Positions 16,797 through 25,781 of a DNA stretch of 64,000 nucleotides are shown here, in pieces. The DNA is taken from NCBI GenBank assembly GCA_035687245.1, contig DASRYH010000019.1:1-64000 (forward strand), in the 5' to 3' direction. The notes below the pieces were generated by a model, which saw only the letters and a list, made by a program, of their open reading frames with translations, made no database searches and was not told where the DNA came from. Source of the DNA: DASRYH01 sp035687245 (GTDB lineage: Bacteria > Actinomycetota > Coriobacteriia > Anaerosomatales > PHET01). The position numbers and the translations under genes are program-made. Positions within the stretch are counted from its first letter, which is position 1; each line of letters opens with the position of its first letter.

Positions 16797-17954
16797 ATGG
16801 GCAAGCTTGCCGACGTGCAGAAGCTGCGCGCATTCGCGGTGTTCATGGTGCTCTTCGGCCATTTGCCCTTCACCATGCCCAACATCCTCATCCACGGCTA
16901 CACCGGCGTTAGCCTCTTCTTCGTGATCTCGGGCTACGTGGTGACGCTGAGCATCCTTCGCAAGCCACCTGCAGGCAGGTTCTTCGACCGGCGCAACGTC
17001 GCGTGGCTGCGCGACTTCTACCTCCGCCGCATCTTCCGCCTGCTCCCCGTCGCTGTGATCTGGGTGCTGATCTACTTCTGCATCGGGCAGTTCATCTCGG
17101 CCTTTGGCGGTAGCTACGGCGACATGAGCCGTTGGGCGAACGAGATCAAGTGGTTCGGGCTCGGCATCTACAACTACGGATACGCCGCGTCTCACATGCC
17201 CGGTCTGTTCGGACACTACTGGTCGCTCGCGGTGGAGACGCACTTCTACTTGATACTGCCGATACTCCTGCTCGTGCTGAGCAAACGGAGCTACCGGATC
17301 GGCATGTGCGTGCTCGCCATACTGCTTGTGTCGACGTGGCTGCGCATGATCACGCCGAGCGAGTCGATCGGTCTGCTGACCCACACGCAGGCCGACGCGC
17401 TCTTCTCGGGCGTGCTGATGGCGCTTGTCTTCTCGGGCGGCGACGATCCGTTCTCGCAGCTATTCGGCAAGCTGGAAGAGCGCCTCCCACAGCTGGTCAA
17501 GAACGCCGTGTCGCTCTCGCTGCTGGGGGCGCTGTTCGTGCTGCCGTCGTGGATGGACACGCGCGTTGAACCGATCCTCAAGTATCCGGTCTTCACCGCG
17601 CTCGCGGTCGTGATCGTCTTTCTCGCGCAGCGCGAGGCCGGGTGGATCGCCGGCGGTTCGAGAGCGGTGGATACGGCCTTGCTCTACGTTGGCGACCGTT
17701 CGTATTCGCTCTACGTGTCCCACGTGATCCTGTACTCAGGGGTCTACGTCTTCGTGACCGCCAAGTACGCCGCGGCGATGCCGACATGGATCACCCAGAC
17801 TGCATCAGGAGTGGCTGCCCAGGCTGCCTTCTTGGTCCTTGCCGCGGTGGCGGTCGCCGCGTTCTCGTACCGCTACATCGAGCAGCCCTACATCGACTTC
17901 GGCAAGAAGGTCATCCGAGGGCTCGACGAGCGCTCAGCTCAGGCGGCCGCCTAG
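16797..17954 (+). CDS. Acyltransferase 3 family membrane protein
   Basis: This 385-residue protein starts at the ATG at 16797, behind a G-rich stretch. It has about ten transmembrane segments. The first carries RAFAVFMVLFGHLPF, with the catalytic His of the AT3 family, followed by GVSLFFVISGYVV. Such proteins O-acylate sugars of surface polysaccharides or peptidoglycan. It lies 34 bases after the GtrB-like gene and is probably co-transcribed. Its stop and the stop of the convergent gene share the palindrome CTAG at 17951-17954. Acetylation of a glycan made by this locus is the likely role. Confidence 0.85.
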   Translation: MGKLADVQKLRAFAVFMVLFGHLPFTMPNILIHGYTGVSLFFVISGYVVTLSILRKPPAGRFFDRRNVAWLRDFYLRRIFRLLPVAVIWVLIYFCIGQFISAFGGSYGDMSRWANEIKWFGLGIYNYGYAASHMPGLFGHYWSLAVETHFYLILPILLLVLSKRSYRIGMCVLAILLVSTWLRMITPSESIGLLTHTQADALFSGVLMALVFSGGDDPFSQLFGKLEERLPQLVKNAVSLSLLGALFVLPSWMDTRVEPILKYPVFTALAVVIVFLAQREAGWIAGGSRAVDTALLYVGDRSYSLYVSHVILYSGVYVFVTAKYAAAMPTWITQTASGVAAQAAFLVLAAVAVAAFSYRYIEQPYIDFGKKVIRGLDERSAQAAA

Positions 17955-19546
17955 TTCCCGCTCTCGTCAACGGGCATCGGCATGCTCTGGTAGGCGAGCA
18001 CGCTGGGCACGATCCGCTCGAACTTGTCGTGCGCGAAGACCTCACGCGCAAGCAGCCCGAGTACCGCGCGGTCGCTATCCAGGCTCTTCGTTCCCGGATC
18101 GAGGATGAGCTGGTAGCGGTCGATCGGCTGGTGCCAACCGGTCCAGTGATACTGCTCGTAGGGGAGGAAGCGGGGAAGCTGCGCAGCGTAGCGCGGCGAG
18201 AGCGTCTCGTCGACAAGGAATCGCGTGGGTTCGCCGAAGACGGTGTAGGCCATGGCCGAAAACTCGTACGGGAGTATTCGGCGGCGATTCACCATCAACG
18301 AGGTGGTGTTGTCGCGGATGACGAAGAGGTTGCCGCGGCGCACGTTCGCGTCGGACGCCATGTGGCGCATGAGCGAGACCTGCTTGTACCAGTCACGCTG
18401 GTAGTCGATGCAGGTCGTGATGTCTGCCGCGACGAACGCGATGAGGAAGCCGAAGAGTACCAGCACGAGGCTTCGCTGCTTGAGCCGGAGGAGCGTGCCG
18501 GCCAGCAGTACGATCGAGCACACAATGAGCGCCGCCGCGAGGGGAACCAGCAGCTGGTGACGGCTGTCCCACCATTCGGGGCCCGATGTCTGCGGGACTT
18601 TGCCCACCGCAAGGTAGGGAAAGACGGCGAGCACGAAGCTGAGCACACCTAGCGCGAACAGGGCGATCGGCTCCCGCACGTCGCGATCGAGCCGCTTGCC
18701 CGTCCGGCGTGCGGCAAGGGCCACGATGAGTGCGACGAGCACCGCCGCGGCTACAGCGGGCCATGCCACCACGAGCGGCTGCAGCAGGGACTGCCACGTC
18801 GACGTCCACCAGTGGGAAAGGCCTTCAGCCACCGCCTCGGCTGTGATCTCGTTGTAGCCGGCGTAGAGCCCCGACGGAGCCAGCCACTTGAGCTGGATGA
18901 ACCACGAAGCGAACGGCAGAACGGCGAAGCCGGCGTAGCGGGCGAAAACCCCCGTGCGAGACCGACCGTCTCTGAGCTCGGCGCGCGTCTGCCATAGCAG
19001 GTAGATCCCGACCAACGCGAAGAACATCAGCAGTGACTTCGTGGTGAGCATCGCGAAGACGAAGAGCGCAGCCGACACGATTCGGCGAGGTAGGCGAGGG
19101 TTCTCGAGGTCTTGTGCGAGCAGGAGCCATGCATAGTAGAAGACGGCCACTGACACGGTGTACTGCAAGTCGATGTGCGCGATTCGCGCGGCGTTGACCG
19201 GGAACACGGCGAAGACGAGCGGGACCATCCACTGCACGACCGGCGAGAGTTCCGCGACGCGCCGAAGGATGCGGTTAAGGAACAGCGCGCTTGCGAGGAA
19301 CAGCACGAAAGTCAGTGCGTGGCCGAGGTACCATCCGCCGCGCATGTTGCCCAGCGCGACCCAGTACACGGGCTGCCAGAACTGCCCGTTCATCGCGCCC
19401 CAAGAGACAGCGCCCTTCCACGAAAGCCCCGTCAGGCACCAGTCATCCCAGTACAGCCCGCCGTTGAAGAGCATGAGCGCCCAGGCCGCAGAGTAGACGC
19501 AGGTGATAGCCAGCGTCTGGCCGTCGAACTTACGAGCGCTCGTCAT
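17951..19546 (-). CDS. Polytopic membrane protein, probable GT-C-type glycosyltransferase (WDDW family)
   Basis: The start is the ATG at 19546, overlapping the end of rmlB by 17 bases. The 531-residue protein has about ten transmembrane segments. Its first outer loop has GGLYWDDWCL and its middle has WDSRHQLLVPLAAA. Both match the paralog at 13249-14934, and so do a YNE loop and a C-terminal YEFSAMAYTVFGEP segment. The acidic first loop suggests a GT-C fold with a polyprenyl-phosphate-sugar donor. It is last in a minus-strand operon with a GT2, an epimerase, rmlA and rmlB, so it may use a sugar made by those genes. Confidence 0.7.
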   Translation of the reverse strand: MTSARKFDGQTLAITCVYSAAWALMLFNGGLYWDDWCLTGLSWKGAVSWGAMNGQFWQPVYWVALGNMRGGWYLGHALTFVLFLASALFLNRILRRVAELSPVVQWMVPLVFAVFPVNAARIAHIDLQYTVSVAVFYYAWLLLAQDLENPRLPRRIVSAALFVFAMLTTKSLLMFFALVGIYLLWQTRAELRDGRSRTGVFARYAGFAVLPFASWFIQLKWLAPSGLYAGYNEITAEAVAEGLSHWWTSTWQSLLQPLVVAWPAVAAAVLVALIVALAARRTGKRLDRDVREPIALFALGVLSFVLAVFPYLAVGKVPQTSGPEWWDSRHQLLVPLAAALIVCSIVLLAGTLLRLKQRSLVLVLFGFLIAFVAADITTCIDYQRDWYKQVSLMRHMASDANVRRGNLFVIRDNTTSLMVNRRRILPYEFSAMAYTVFGEPTRFLVDETLSPRYAAQLPRFLPYEQYHWTGWHQPIDRYQLILDPGTKSLDSDRAVLGLLAREVFAHDKFERIVPSVLAYQSMPMPVDESGN

Positions 19547-20576
19547 ACCACCGCGACTTCCAGTCGGCGAACTCGTCGGTCTGGTGCTTGATCTTGTGCC
19601 ACCACGACTCGCTGTCGCGGTACCACCGGATCGTCTCGCGAAGTCCGGCCTCAAAGTCGACAGTGGGCGCCCATCCCAGCTCTGCGCGTGCGCGCTCGCA
19701 GCTGATGGAGTAGCGCCGGTCGTGGCCGGGACGGTCGGTGACCTGGCGAACGCTCTCGTCCCAGGACAGGCCCAGCTCGTCGAGGATGATCGCGGTGATC
19801 TCGCGGTTCGTGCGCTCGTTGCCGCCGCCGATGTTGTAGACCTGCCCCGGCTCGCCAGCGAGCAGTGCCGCCTCGATGCCGTCGGCGTGATCGTCTACAT
19901 GCAGCCAGTCGCGGACGTTGAGGCCGTCACCGTACAGCGGCAGCTTCTCGCCTTCGATCGCGTTGGTCACAAACAGCGGGATGAGCTTCTCGGGGTACTG
20001 GTAGGGCCCGTAGGTGTTGCTTCCGCGCGTGATAAGCGCTGGCGTGCCGAAAGTCGTGTGATACGCCAGCACCTGCAGGTCGCCGCCGGCCTTGCTGGCT
20101 GAGTACGGGCTCGACGGGTTGATGCGGTCGGTTTCGCAGAAGGAGCCCTCCTCAATCGATCCGTAGACCTCGTCGGTCGAGACCTGCACCATGCGGCTGA
20201 TGCCGCGCTCGCGCACCGCTTCGAGCAGCGCATGCGTGCCGAAGATGTCGGTTCGAAGAAACGACTCGGGATCGTCGATCGAGCGATCGACGTGGGTTTC
20301 AGCTGCGAAGTTGACGATTGCATCGACACCGCCGGCACCGTCGATAGCCGCTGCGACCTCGTTGGCATCGCAGATGCATCCGCGCATGAACGTGTAGCGA
20401 GGGTCTTCGGCGACCGGGGCCAGATTCTCGAGATTGCCGGCGTAGGTGAGCTTGTCGAAGACGACGATCTGCCAACCGGGATGCTTGTCCAACATGCGCC
20501 GCACGAATGCGGAGCCGATGAAGCCAGCACCGCCGCACACGAGCAGCTTCATCGAGTTGCGGTCCGTTGCGGTCAT
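19530..20576 (-). CDS. rmlB: dTDP-glucose 4,6-dehydratase
   Basis: This 348-residue extended SDR has GGAGFIGSAFVR at the N terminus, FAAETHVDRSI and TDEVYG in the middle, YSASKAGGD as the catalytic Tyr-Lys pair, and the late RPGHDRRY segment typical of RmlB. It converts dTDP-glucose to dTDP-4-keto-6-deoxyglucose. The ATG at 20576 overlaps the rmlA stop in an ATGA; an internal Met at residue 9 is the alternative start. No rmlC or rmlD is visible, so the final sugar need not be rhamnose. Confidence 0.93.
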   Translation of the reverse strand: MTATDRNSMKLLVCGGAGFIGSAFVRRMLDKHPGWQIVVFDKLTYAGNLENLAPVAEDPRYTFMRGCICDANEVAAAIDGAGGVDAIVNFAAETHVDRSIDDPESFLRTDIFGTHALLEAVRERGISRMVQVSTDEVYGSIEEGSFCETDRINPSSPYSASKAGGDLQVLAYHTTFGTPALITRGSNTYGPYQYPEKLIPLFVTNAIEGEKLPLYGDGLNVRDWLHVDDHADGIEAALLAGEPGQVYNIGGGNERTNREITAIILDELGLSWDESVRQVTDRPGHDRRYSISCERARAELGWAPTVDFEAGLRETIRWYRDSESWWHKIKHQTDEFADWKSRWYDERS

Positions 20577-21640
20577 CCCAGATCCACTTCCGAGTTGTCT
20601 CCGATCATGACCTGCGCTGCGACGCGCACGTTGGGTACGCGGCGAACCACGGCGTTGACGCCGAGCAGAGAGTCGGCGAGGCGCACTTGCAGGTCTTCGA
20701 TGCGCGAGGACTGAAGCAGGATCGAGTGCTCGACCTCGCTGCCGCTCACCACGCAGTCGCTACCAACGGAGGTATAGGGTCCGATATAGGCGTTCTTGAT
20801 CTCGCAACGGTCGCCGATCACCGTCGGGCCGCAGATGATCGAGTTCTCGATCTTAACGTCGGTGCCGATACTAACGCGTCCACGCAGCGCCGAATCGTGG
20901 CCGACCGGGCTGAACTGCTCGGGAACCATCAGGTCGAGCACGACCCGGTTTGCTTCAAGGATGTCGTCGAGCTTGCCGGTGTCTTTCCACCATCCACCGA
21001 TCACGTGGGAGCGGACCGTGCGCCCGTTGTCGATGAGCCACTGGATCGCGTCGGTGATCTCAAGCTCGCCGCGTGGGGAGGGCTCGATAGCGTTCACCGC
21101 ATCGAAGACCTGGGAGTCAAAGAGGTAGACGCCCACCAGTGCCAAGTCACTCGGAGGATTCTCGGGCTTCTCTACGAGGTGGATGATGCTGCCGTTCTCG
21201 TCGACTTCGGCGACGCCGAACTGCGATGCGTTCTCCACCTGCGCGAGCAAGATCTGCGCGTCACAGCCACCGGCCCGGAACTCATCGACGAAGTGCGTGA
21301 TGCCACCCGCGATGAGGTTGTCGCCCAGGTACATCACGAACGGTTCGCCGGCCATGAAGTCTTCAGCGATCTTCACGGCGTGGGCGAGGCCAAGCGGGGC
21401 GTCCTGCGGGATGTAGGTGATCTCGACACCCCAGCGCGAGCCGTCGCCAAGCGCGGCTTCGACCTCTTCGGCAGTGTCGCCGACGATCACACCGATCTCG
21501 GTGATCCCTGCGTCGCGGATCGCCTCGATGCCGTAGAACAGGATGGGCTTGTTGGCAACAGGAACGAGCTGCTTAGCACGGGTGAATGTGATCGGCCGCA
21601 GCCTTGTGCCCTTGCCGCCGGCGAGTACAAGCGCCTTCAT
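20573..21640 (-). CDS. rmlA: Glucose-1-phosphate thymidylyltransferase, long (two-domain) type
   Basis: The ATG at 21640 has GGGGAGG upstream and gives 355 residues. The nucleotidyltransferase domain (1-240) starts KALVLAGGKGTRLRPIT, with the TRAKQLVPVANKP loop and GDNLI for metal binding. The C-terminal 110 residues are a left-handed beta-helix (IENSIICGPTVIGDRCEIKN), as in the long RmlA class; enterobacterial RmlA is about 290 residues. It makes dTDP-glucose from glucose-1-phosphate and dTTP. Coupled to rmlB. Confidence 0.92.
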   Translation of the reverse strand: MKALVLAGGKGTRLRPITFTRAKQLVPVANKPILFYGIEAIRDAGITEIGVIVGDTAEEVEAALGDGSRWGVEITYIPQDAPLGLAHAVKIAEDFMAGEPFVMYLGDNLIAGGITHFVDEFRAGGCDAQILLAQVENASQFGVAEVDENGSIIHLVEKPENPPSDLALVGVYLFDSQVFDAVNAIEPSPRGELEITDAIQWLIDNGRTVRSHVIGGWWKDTGKLDDILEANRVVLDLMVPEQFSPVGHDSALRGRVSIGTDVKIENSIICGPTVIGDRCEIKNAYIGPYTSVGSDCVVSGSEVEHSILLQSSRIEDLQVRLADSLLGVNAVVRRVPNVRVAAQVMIGDNSEVDLG

Positions 21641-21710
21641 CGTGGAAAGATCCTCCCCGCGTACGAACAGTCCGTGCGTCAGGTTATCAGAAGCGCCGCG
21701 GCCCGGCGGG

Positions 21711-22670
21711 TCAGGGTCGGAGAAGCGACACGAGCCCGTCATGCAAGGCGACGCACGGCCGCCAGCCGAGCACCCGCTCGGCCAGACCGACGTCGAAGTA
21801 GAAGTCGCCTGTCTCCACGAGGCGGGCGTCCTCGGGCCATTCGACGCCAGCGACGACGCGACCGGAGCCGCACAGCTCCACCACCGTCTCGGCAGCTTCG
21901 CGAAGCGAGGTCCCGACGCCCGAGCCGATGTTGAACGCGAGGCCTGCTGCCTCAGGAACGAGCGAGGCGGCCAGCGCGGCGCTCACGACGTCATCGACGT
22001 GGATGAAGTCGCGCAGCTGCTCGCCGTCGCCGAATAGCTGAATAGCATCGTCGCGCTTCGCGAGATCGACGAAGAAGTTGAGAACGCCGTAACCGGTGCT
22101 TGCCGGTCCGCCGAGTGCGTGGGGACCGTAGGGGTTCGACAGGCGTAGCACGGTCGCGTGCAACCCGTGCCGAGCGGCGTACAGCGAGTAGTAGTGCGAG
22201 CACAGCGCCTTGTGGAAGGCGTAGGGGTTTCCTGGACGCAGAGGGTGGGTCTCGTCGACGGGCAGGTGATCGGCGGTCCCGTATTCGAGCCGGGAGCCGG
22301 CCAACACCACCGACGCCTTTGGCGCCACCGCGCGCATCGTTTCGAGAAGCATGAGCTGAGCGCGAGCGCTTGTCTCCAGATCGCGGACAGGGTCGGCCAG
22401 CGAACGCGTCGGGCCAAGACCGCCCGCGAAGCAGAAGAGGTGGCTGGCGCCTTCGACCACAGCCCGCACCGATTCGGCATCGGTGATGTCACCTTGGACC
22501 TGGGTCGCGCCGACAGCGACCTCGCCATCGCTGAAGTCGAACGCGACCACGTCGGCGCCGAGCGCAACGAGCGCCTTGGTCGTGTGCGAACCCATGAAGC
22601 CGCACGCGCCGAAGACGACGCAGCGCGCACCCGCGAACCGCTCGAACGTTGTTGCGACGGCGTCTGCCAC
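21711..22670 (-). CDS. NAD-dependent sugar epimerase/dehydratase (extended SDR)
   Basis: The GTG at 22670 lies 1 base after the stop of the preceding transferase gene, giving 319 residues; upstream frame is shadow. It has FGACGFMGSH at the cofactor loop, an FAGG strand and YAFHK as the Tyr-x-x-x-Lys pair. The C-terminal segment is typical of sugar-nucleotide epimerases, reductases and dehydratases. Its place just before rmlA-rmlB suggests it acts on a dTDP-sugar, for example as a 4-keto reductase or epimerase replacing RmlC/RmlD. The exact reaction cannot be read from the sequence. Confidence 0.8.
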   Translation of the reverse strand: MADAVATTFERFAGARCVVFGACGFMGSHTTKALVALGADVVAFDFSDGEVAVGATQVQGDITDAESVRAVVEGASHLFCFAGGLGPTRSLADPVRDLETSARAQLMLLETMRAVAPKASVVLAGSRLEYGTADHLPVDETHPLRPGNPYAFHKALCSHYYSLYAARHGLHATVLRLSNPYGPHALGGPASTGYGVLNFFVDLAKRDDAIQLFGDGEQLRDFIHVDDVVSAALAASLVPEAAGLAFNIGSGVGTSLREAAETVVELCGSGRVVAGVEWPEDARLVETGDFYFDVGLAERVLGWRPCVALHDGLVSLLRP

Positions 22671-22671
22671 G

Positions 22672-23655
22672 CTACGCGCGTCCGATGGGATCGAAGTCCT
22701 CGGACAGGTTGTGGGTCTCGGAGACGAGGTAGAGCGGGCGACGCTTCGTCTCGTAGAAGATGCGCGATAGATACGCACCCAGCAGGCCTATGGACATGAG
22801 CTGTACTCCGCCGAGGAACATCACGATGACGACCACGGAGGTCCAACCCTCGAGCAGCGTCGCCGGATTCATCAGCTTCTCGGTGACGAGCGCCGCCGAA
22901 TAGATGAACGCGAGGAGTGTGACGAGCGCTCCGAAGCGGCCTGCGAGCACGAGGGGCTTGCTCGAGAAGCTCACGATCCCGTCGTAAGCGAGCCCCAGCA
23001 GGCGCTTGAGGTTGTAGTTGCTGCGACCCGAATGGCGCGGGTCGCGAGAGTAGGGAAGCGGGGTCTGCCGAAAGCCCGTCCAGGCCACCATACCGCGCAC
23101 GTAGCGGCTCTCCTCCCGCATCGAGCGCAGGGCGTTGGCGGCGCGCCGGTCCATCAGGCGGAAGTCCCCCGTATCCAAAGGCAGCGGTGTGTCGCTCAGC
23201 CACGAGAGGAAGCGGTAGAAGACCGAGGCGGACGCGCGCTTGAACGAGCCTTCGCCCTTTCGCTCCGTCCGCTGCCCGTAGACCACCTCGTAGCCCTCGC
23301 GCCACAACGCCACCATCTCGGCGATCACTTCGGGCGGGTCTTGGAGATCGTCGTCGATGACAACGACGGCGTCGCCGGTCGCGGCATCGAGGCCAGCCGA
23401 GATCGCGACCTGATGGCCGAAGTTGCGCGAGAGCGAGATGACCTTGACCTTGGGGTCTGCCGAGGCGAGTGAGCGCAGCACGTAGAGGGCGCCGTCGGGG
23501 CTTCCGTCGTTGACGAAGACGATCTCGTAGTCCAGATCGGGAAGGGCCGACAGAATGCCTGACAGTCGTTCGTAGGTGTGCGGGAGTATCTGCTCGCTCC
23601 CGTAGACGGGGACGATGACAGATACAAGCCCGCTATGACCTTCGATGGGACTCAC
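22672..23655 (-). CDS. Family 2 glycosyltransferase, polyprenyl-phosphate type
   Basis: I took the GTG at 23655, preceded by GGGGGAT, giving 327 residues. The GT2 domain starts VSVIVPVYGSEQIL, with VNDGSPDG and IDDDLQDPPEV as the donor and metal sites. The SLSRNFGHQVAISAGL segment is typical of the GtrB/ArnC/DPM1 group. Two transmembrane helices lie at about 230-290. It is a second such enzyme beside the one at 15821, so two different lipid-linked sugars may be made. First gene of the operon that continues into the epimerase, rmlA, rmlB and a GT-C protein. Confidence 0.85.
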   Translation of the reverse strand: MSPIEGHSGLVSVIVPVYGSEQILPHTYERLSGILSALPDLDYEIVFVNDGSPDGALYVLRSLASADPKVKVISLSRNFGHQVAISAGLDAATGDAVVVIDDDLQDPPEVIAEMVALWREGYEVVYGQRTERKGEGSFKRASASVFYRFLSWLSDTPLPLDTGDFRLMDRRAANALRSMREESRYVRGMVAWTGFRQTPLPYSRDPRHSGRSNYNLKRLLGLAYDGIVSFSSKPLVLAGRFGALVTLLAFIYSAALVTEKLMNPATLLEGWTSVVVIVMFLGGVQLMSIGLLGAYLSRIFYETKRRPLYLVSETHNLSEDFDPIGRA

Positions 23656-23722
23656 GCAAGATCCCCCAAGTGGTGCAACGGCGGCCCGATACGGTCTCGA
23701 ACCTCGCACTTTCGGCGAGCAG

Positions 23723-23731
23723 AACATACCA
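23723..23731 (-). promoter_or_regulatory. Extended -10 promoter for the GT2-epimerase-rmlA-rmlB operon
   Basis: On the minus strand this is TGGTATGTT, a TG-N-TATGTT element 68 bases upstream of the GTG at 23655. Predicted start near 23716. Confidence 0.4.
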
Positions 23732-23819
23732 CAGACCGGCTTGCTGGTGAGGTACGCCGAAGCGCACGGAAACGGCTTCTATACAGGTCTTTCACGGCCG
23801 CTGAGGGTGCGGGCACGCA

Positions 23820-23828
23820 TGCTACACT
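23820..23828 (+). promoter_or_regulatory. Extended -10 promoter for the tandem membrane-protein genes
   Basis: TGCTACACT is a TG-N-TACACT element 66 bases upstream of the ATG at 23894. It is divergent from the promoter at 23723-23731. Confidence 0.4.
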
Positions 23829-23893
23829 GCCGTTGCCTGAGGCCGGCGGGGACGGCCATTCAGCTCGGGGCAGCTATCGACATCTCGGAGACC

Positions 23894-25777
23894 ATGAAAG
23901 ACAGACGCATCAGCATCGTAGCGGTGTGTACGTACCTGGGCGTGTTCGTGGCGCCGTGGTTCGTTCCGATGCGCAGTGCCGCGATCGTCTCCGACTCGCT
24001 TGCGGCGGGCTTCAGCAACCGGACGTCCGTCGTCGCGCTGCTGCTTGGGTGCATCGCGCTGTTCGCGCTGGCGCTGCGTCAGGCCCTGGCCAAGACCGAC
24101 GCCGAGGAAGACGAGGCAGCGCTCGTTTCCGCGCAGTCGCCCTCAAGCGAAGATCGCCTCAGCCCGTGGGTAGTTGTATGCGGCATCGTCGCGACCTTCG
24201 CGATAGTAGGCATCGGTGCGGTGCTGCTGGGCAACCAGCCGCACGGCGACGCCGCCTACTTCTGCGACCGGCTCTTCCGAATGGTCGCCGGTGAGCGGCC
24301 CTACGTCGACTTCGAGTTTTCGTATGGACCCGTGCTCATCTATGGCCCGTGGGGCGTTTACAGAGTCCTCGGCAGCCGGCTGGGGCTGGGCATCTATGCG
24401 TCCTACTACTTGTGGGTCGGCTTCGCCTACTCAGTCGCCCTGCTGCTAGTCGCCTACATCGTCAACCGGGTGAGCCTAACGCGCGTGCAGCGTACGGCGG
24501 CGTTCGTACTCATCGCCGCGATGACGGTGTTTAACCCCACCTTGGGCGTCAACTACAGCGCACTGCGCTTCATGATTCCCTACGCCCTGTTCCTGTGGGC
24601 ACTCGGTTGTGTGCAGGGTTCGCGCAACGCGGTCTTGCGGTGGGTCGCGCCGCTGGCAGCGATGGGGCTCGCGTTCGTGGTGACCCCGGAGATGGGCATA
24701 GCGCTGCTGATCGCACTGGGCATCGCGCTCGCGCTGCTCGTCTACCGGCAGCCGAAGGCCAACGCAGGCCCCCTCATCGTGCTGGTGGCAGGCATCGCGT
24801 GCTATGTGATCGTCTTGAGGTTGTCGGGCAGCGGCACGATGGGTGCGCTCGCTGCAGGTGCGTTCTACCTCCCGGTCTTGCCGGGTCCTTCGGCAGTCCT
24901 GTTCGTCGCGAGCGCGCTACTCGTCGGCTGGGGAGTGGGGACGGCGCTGCCCGCGTCATCACACGAGGACCAGGCGACCCAGCTCGGTTGGCTGGCGCTC
25001 GTGGCGATTCTTGCGGTGCCCGCGTTTGGTCGCGCCGACTTCATGCACATCTTCTGGAACGGCATCGGCGTCGTCCTCGTAGCCGCTGCCGTGGCCGGTC
25101 GCCGCTGGCGCCTGGGGACTGCCTACATAGGCGTTGCCGCAGCTGTCTTCCTCGTCGCGATGAGTATCTTCTCTTTGCGCTACTCCTCGACGCCCTACGT
25201 CACTGGCGTGAAGCGCCTGCTCTACGGGTCCGAAGCGAGGGCGGTGCGCGTGTCTGAGCTGCGCGGGAAGCCGGTGAAGGCTGGGTTGAAGCTGCACCGC
25301 AGTCTCGCCGACCAGGATCGCAAGCAGGAGACGGCCGCCAAGCGACTCTCCGACATCCCGAACGTCGCGTTCTTGGCGGTTCTGTGGAATCGCCCGGGCA
25401 TGCGCATTTCAAAGTCGGGGAACACCGTTCCTGTCTACAGTTTCCCGGGCAACGCGCTTACGAGTACCGAGTTCGAGGCGTCAGTCGCCGAGCTCGATGC
25501 CGCGAAGAACCTCGTAGTTCCCACGCGCGAGTACGTCGCGTATGAGGCCGCTGCGAAGCGGGCACGGAGTAATGGTGCGGTCGCAGGCGATATCGTCATG
25601 AAGATGCCGAACAAGGTCGGCACTCCCAGCTGGTACGGGCTGCTGCAGGGTGTTCCGGTGCAGCTACAAGGCCGCAACGAGGTCTTCGACCCGGTCGCAT
25701 CGTTCGGACTCGTGATGGATCGTGACTGGATCGCCTACGACACCATCGAGGGTCACACCTGGCTGAAGAGGCGCTGA
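23894..25777 (+). CDS. Polytopic membrane protein, GT-C-like, tandem copy 1
   Basis: The ATG at 23894 is preceded by CGGAG; the open frame runs upstream to 23645 across the promoter and is not used. The 627-residue protein has about a dozen transmembrane segments in residues 8-430 and a soluble C-terminal part of about 180 residues. The block QPHGDAAYFCDRLFRM and then FEFSYGPVLIYGPWGVYR follows the second helix, where GT-C enzymes carry their acidic loop. The next gene is a full-length paralog with the same blocks. I infer a lipid-linked-sugar glycosyltransferase, without knowing donor or acceptor. Confidence 0.7.
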   Translation: MKDRRISIVAVCTYLGVFVAPWFVPMRSAAIVSDSLAAGFSNRTSVVALLLGCIALFALALRQALAKTDAEEDEAALVSAQSPSSEDRLSPWVVVCGIVATFAIVGIGAVLLGNQPHGDAAYFCDRLFRMVAGERPYVDFEFSYGPVLIYGPWGVYRVLGSRLGLGIYASYYLWVGFAYSVALLLVAYIVNRVSLTRVQRTAAFVLIAAMTVFNPTLGVNYSALRFMIPYALFLWALGCVQGSRNAVLRWVAPLAAMGLAFVVTPEMGIALLIALGIALALLVYRQPKANAGPLIVLVAGIACYVIVLRLSGSGTMGALAAGAFYLPVLPGPSAVLFVASALLVGWGVGTALPASSHEDQATQLGWLALVAILAVPAFGRADFMHIFWNGIGVVLVAAAVAGRRWRLGTAYIGVAAAVFLVAMSIFSLRYSSTPYVTGVKRLLYGSEARAVRVSELRGKPVKAGLKLHRSLADQDRKQETAAKRLSDIPNVAFLAVLWNRPGMRISKSGNTVPVYSFPGNALTSTEFEASVAELDAAKNLVVPTREYVAYEAAAKRARSNGAVAGDIVMKMPNKVGTPSWYGLLQGVPVQLQGRNEVFDPVASFGLVMDRDWIAYDTIEGHTWLKRR

Positions 25778-25781
25778 GGGT

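Noticed and set aside
20567..21934. 455-codon plus-strand frame
   Set aside because: Antisense to rmlA, which has clear motifs; the frame ends in an Arg-rich tail and has no domain.
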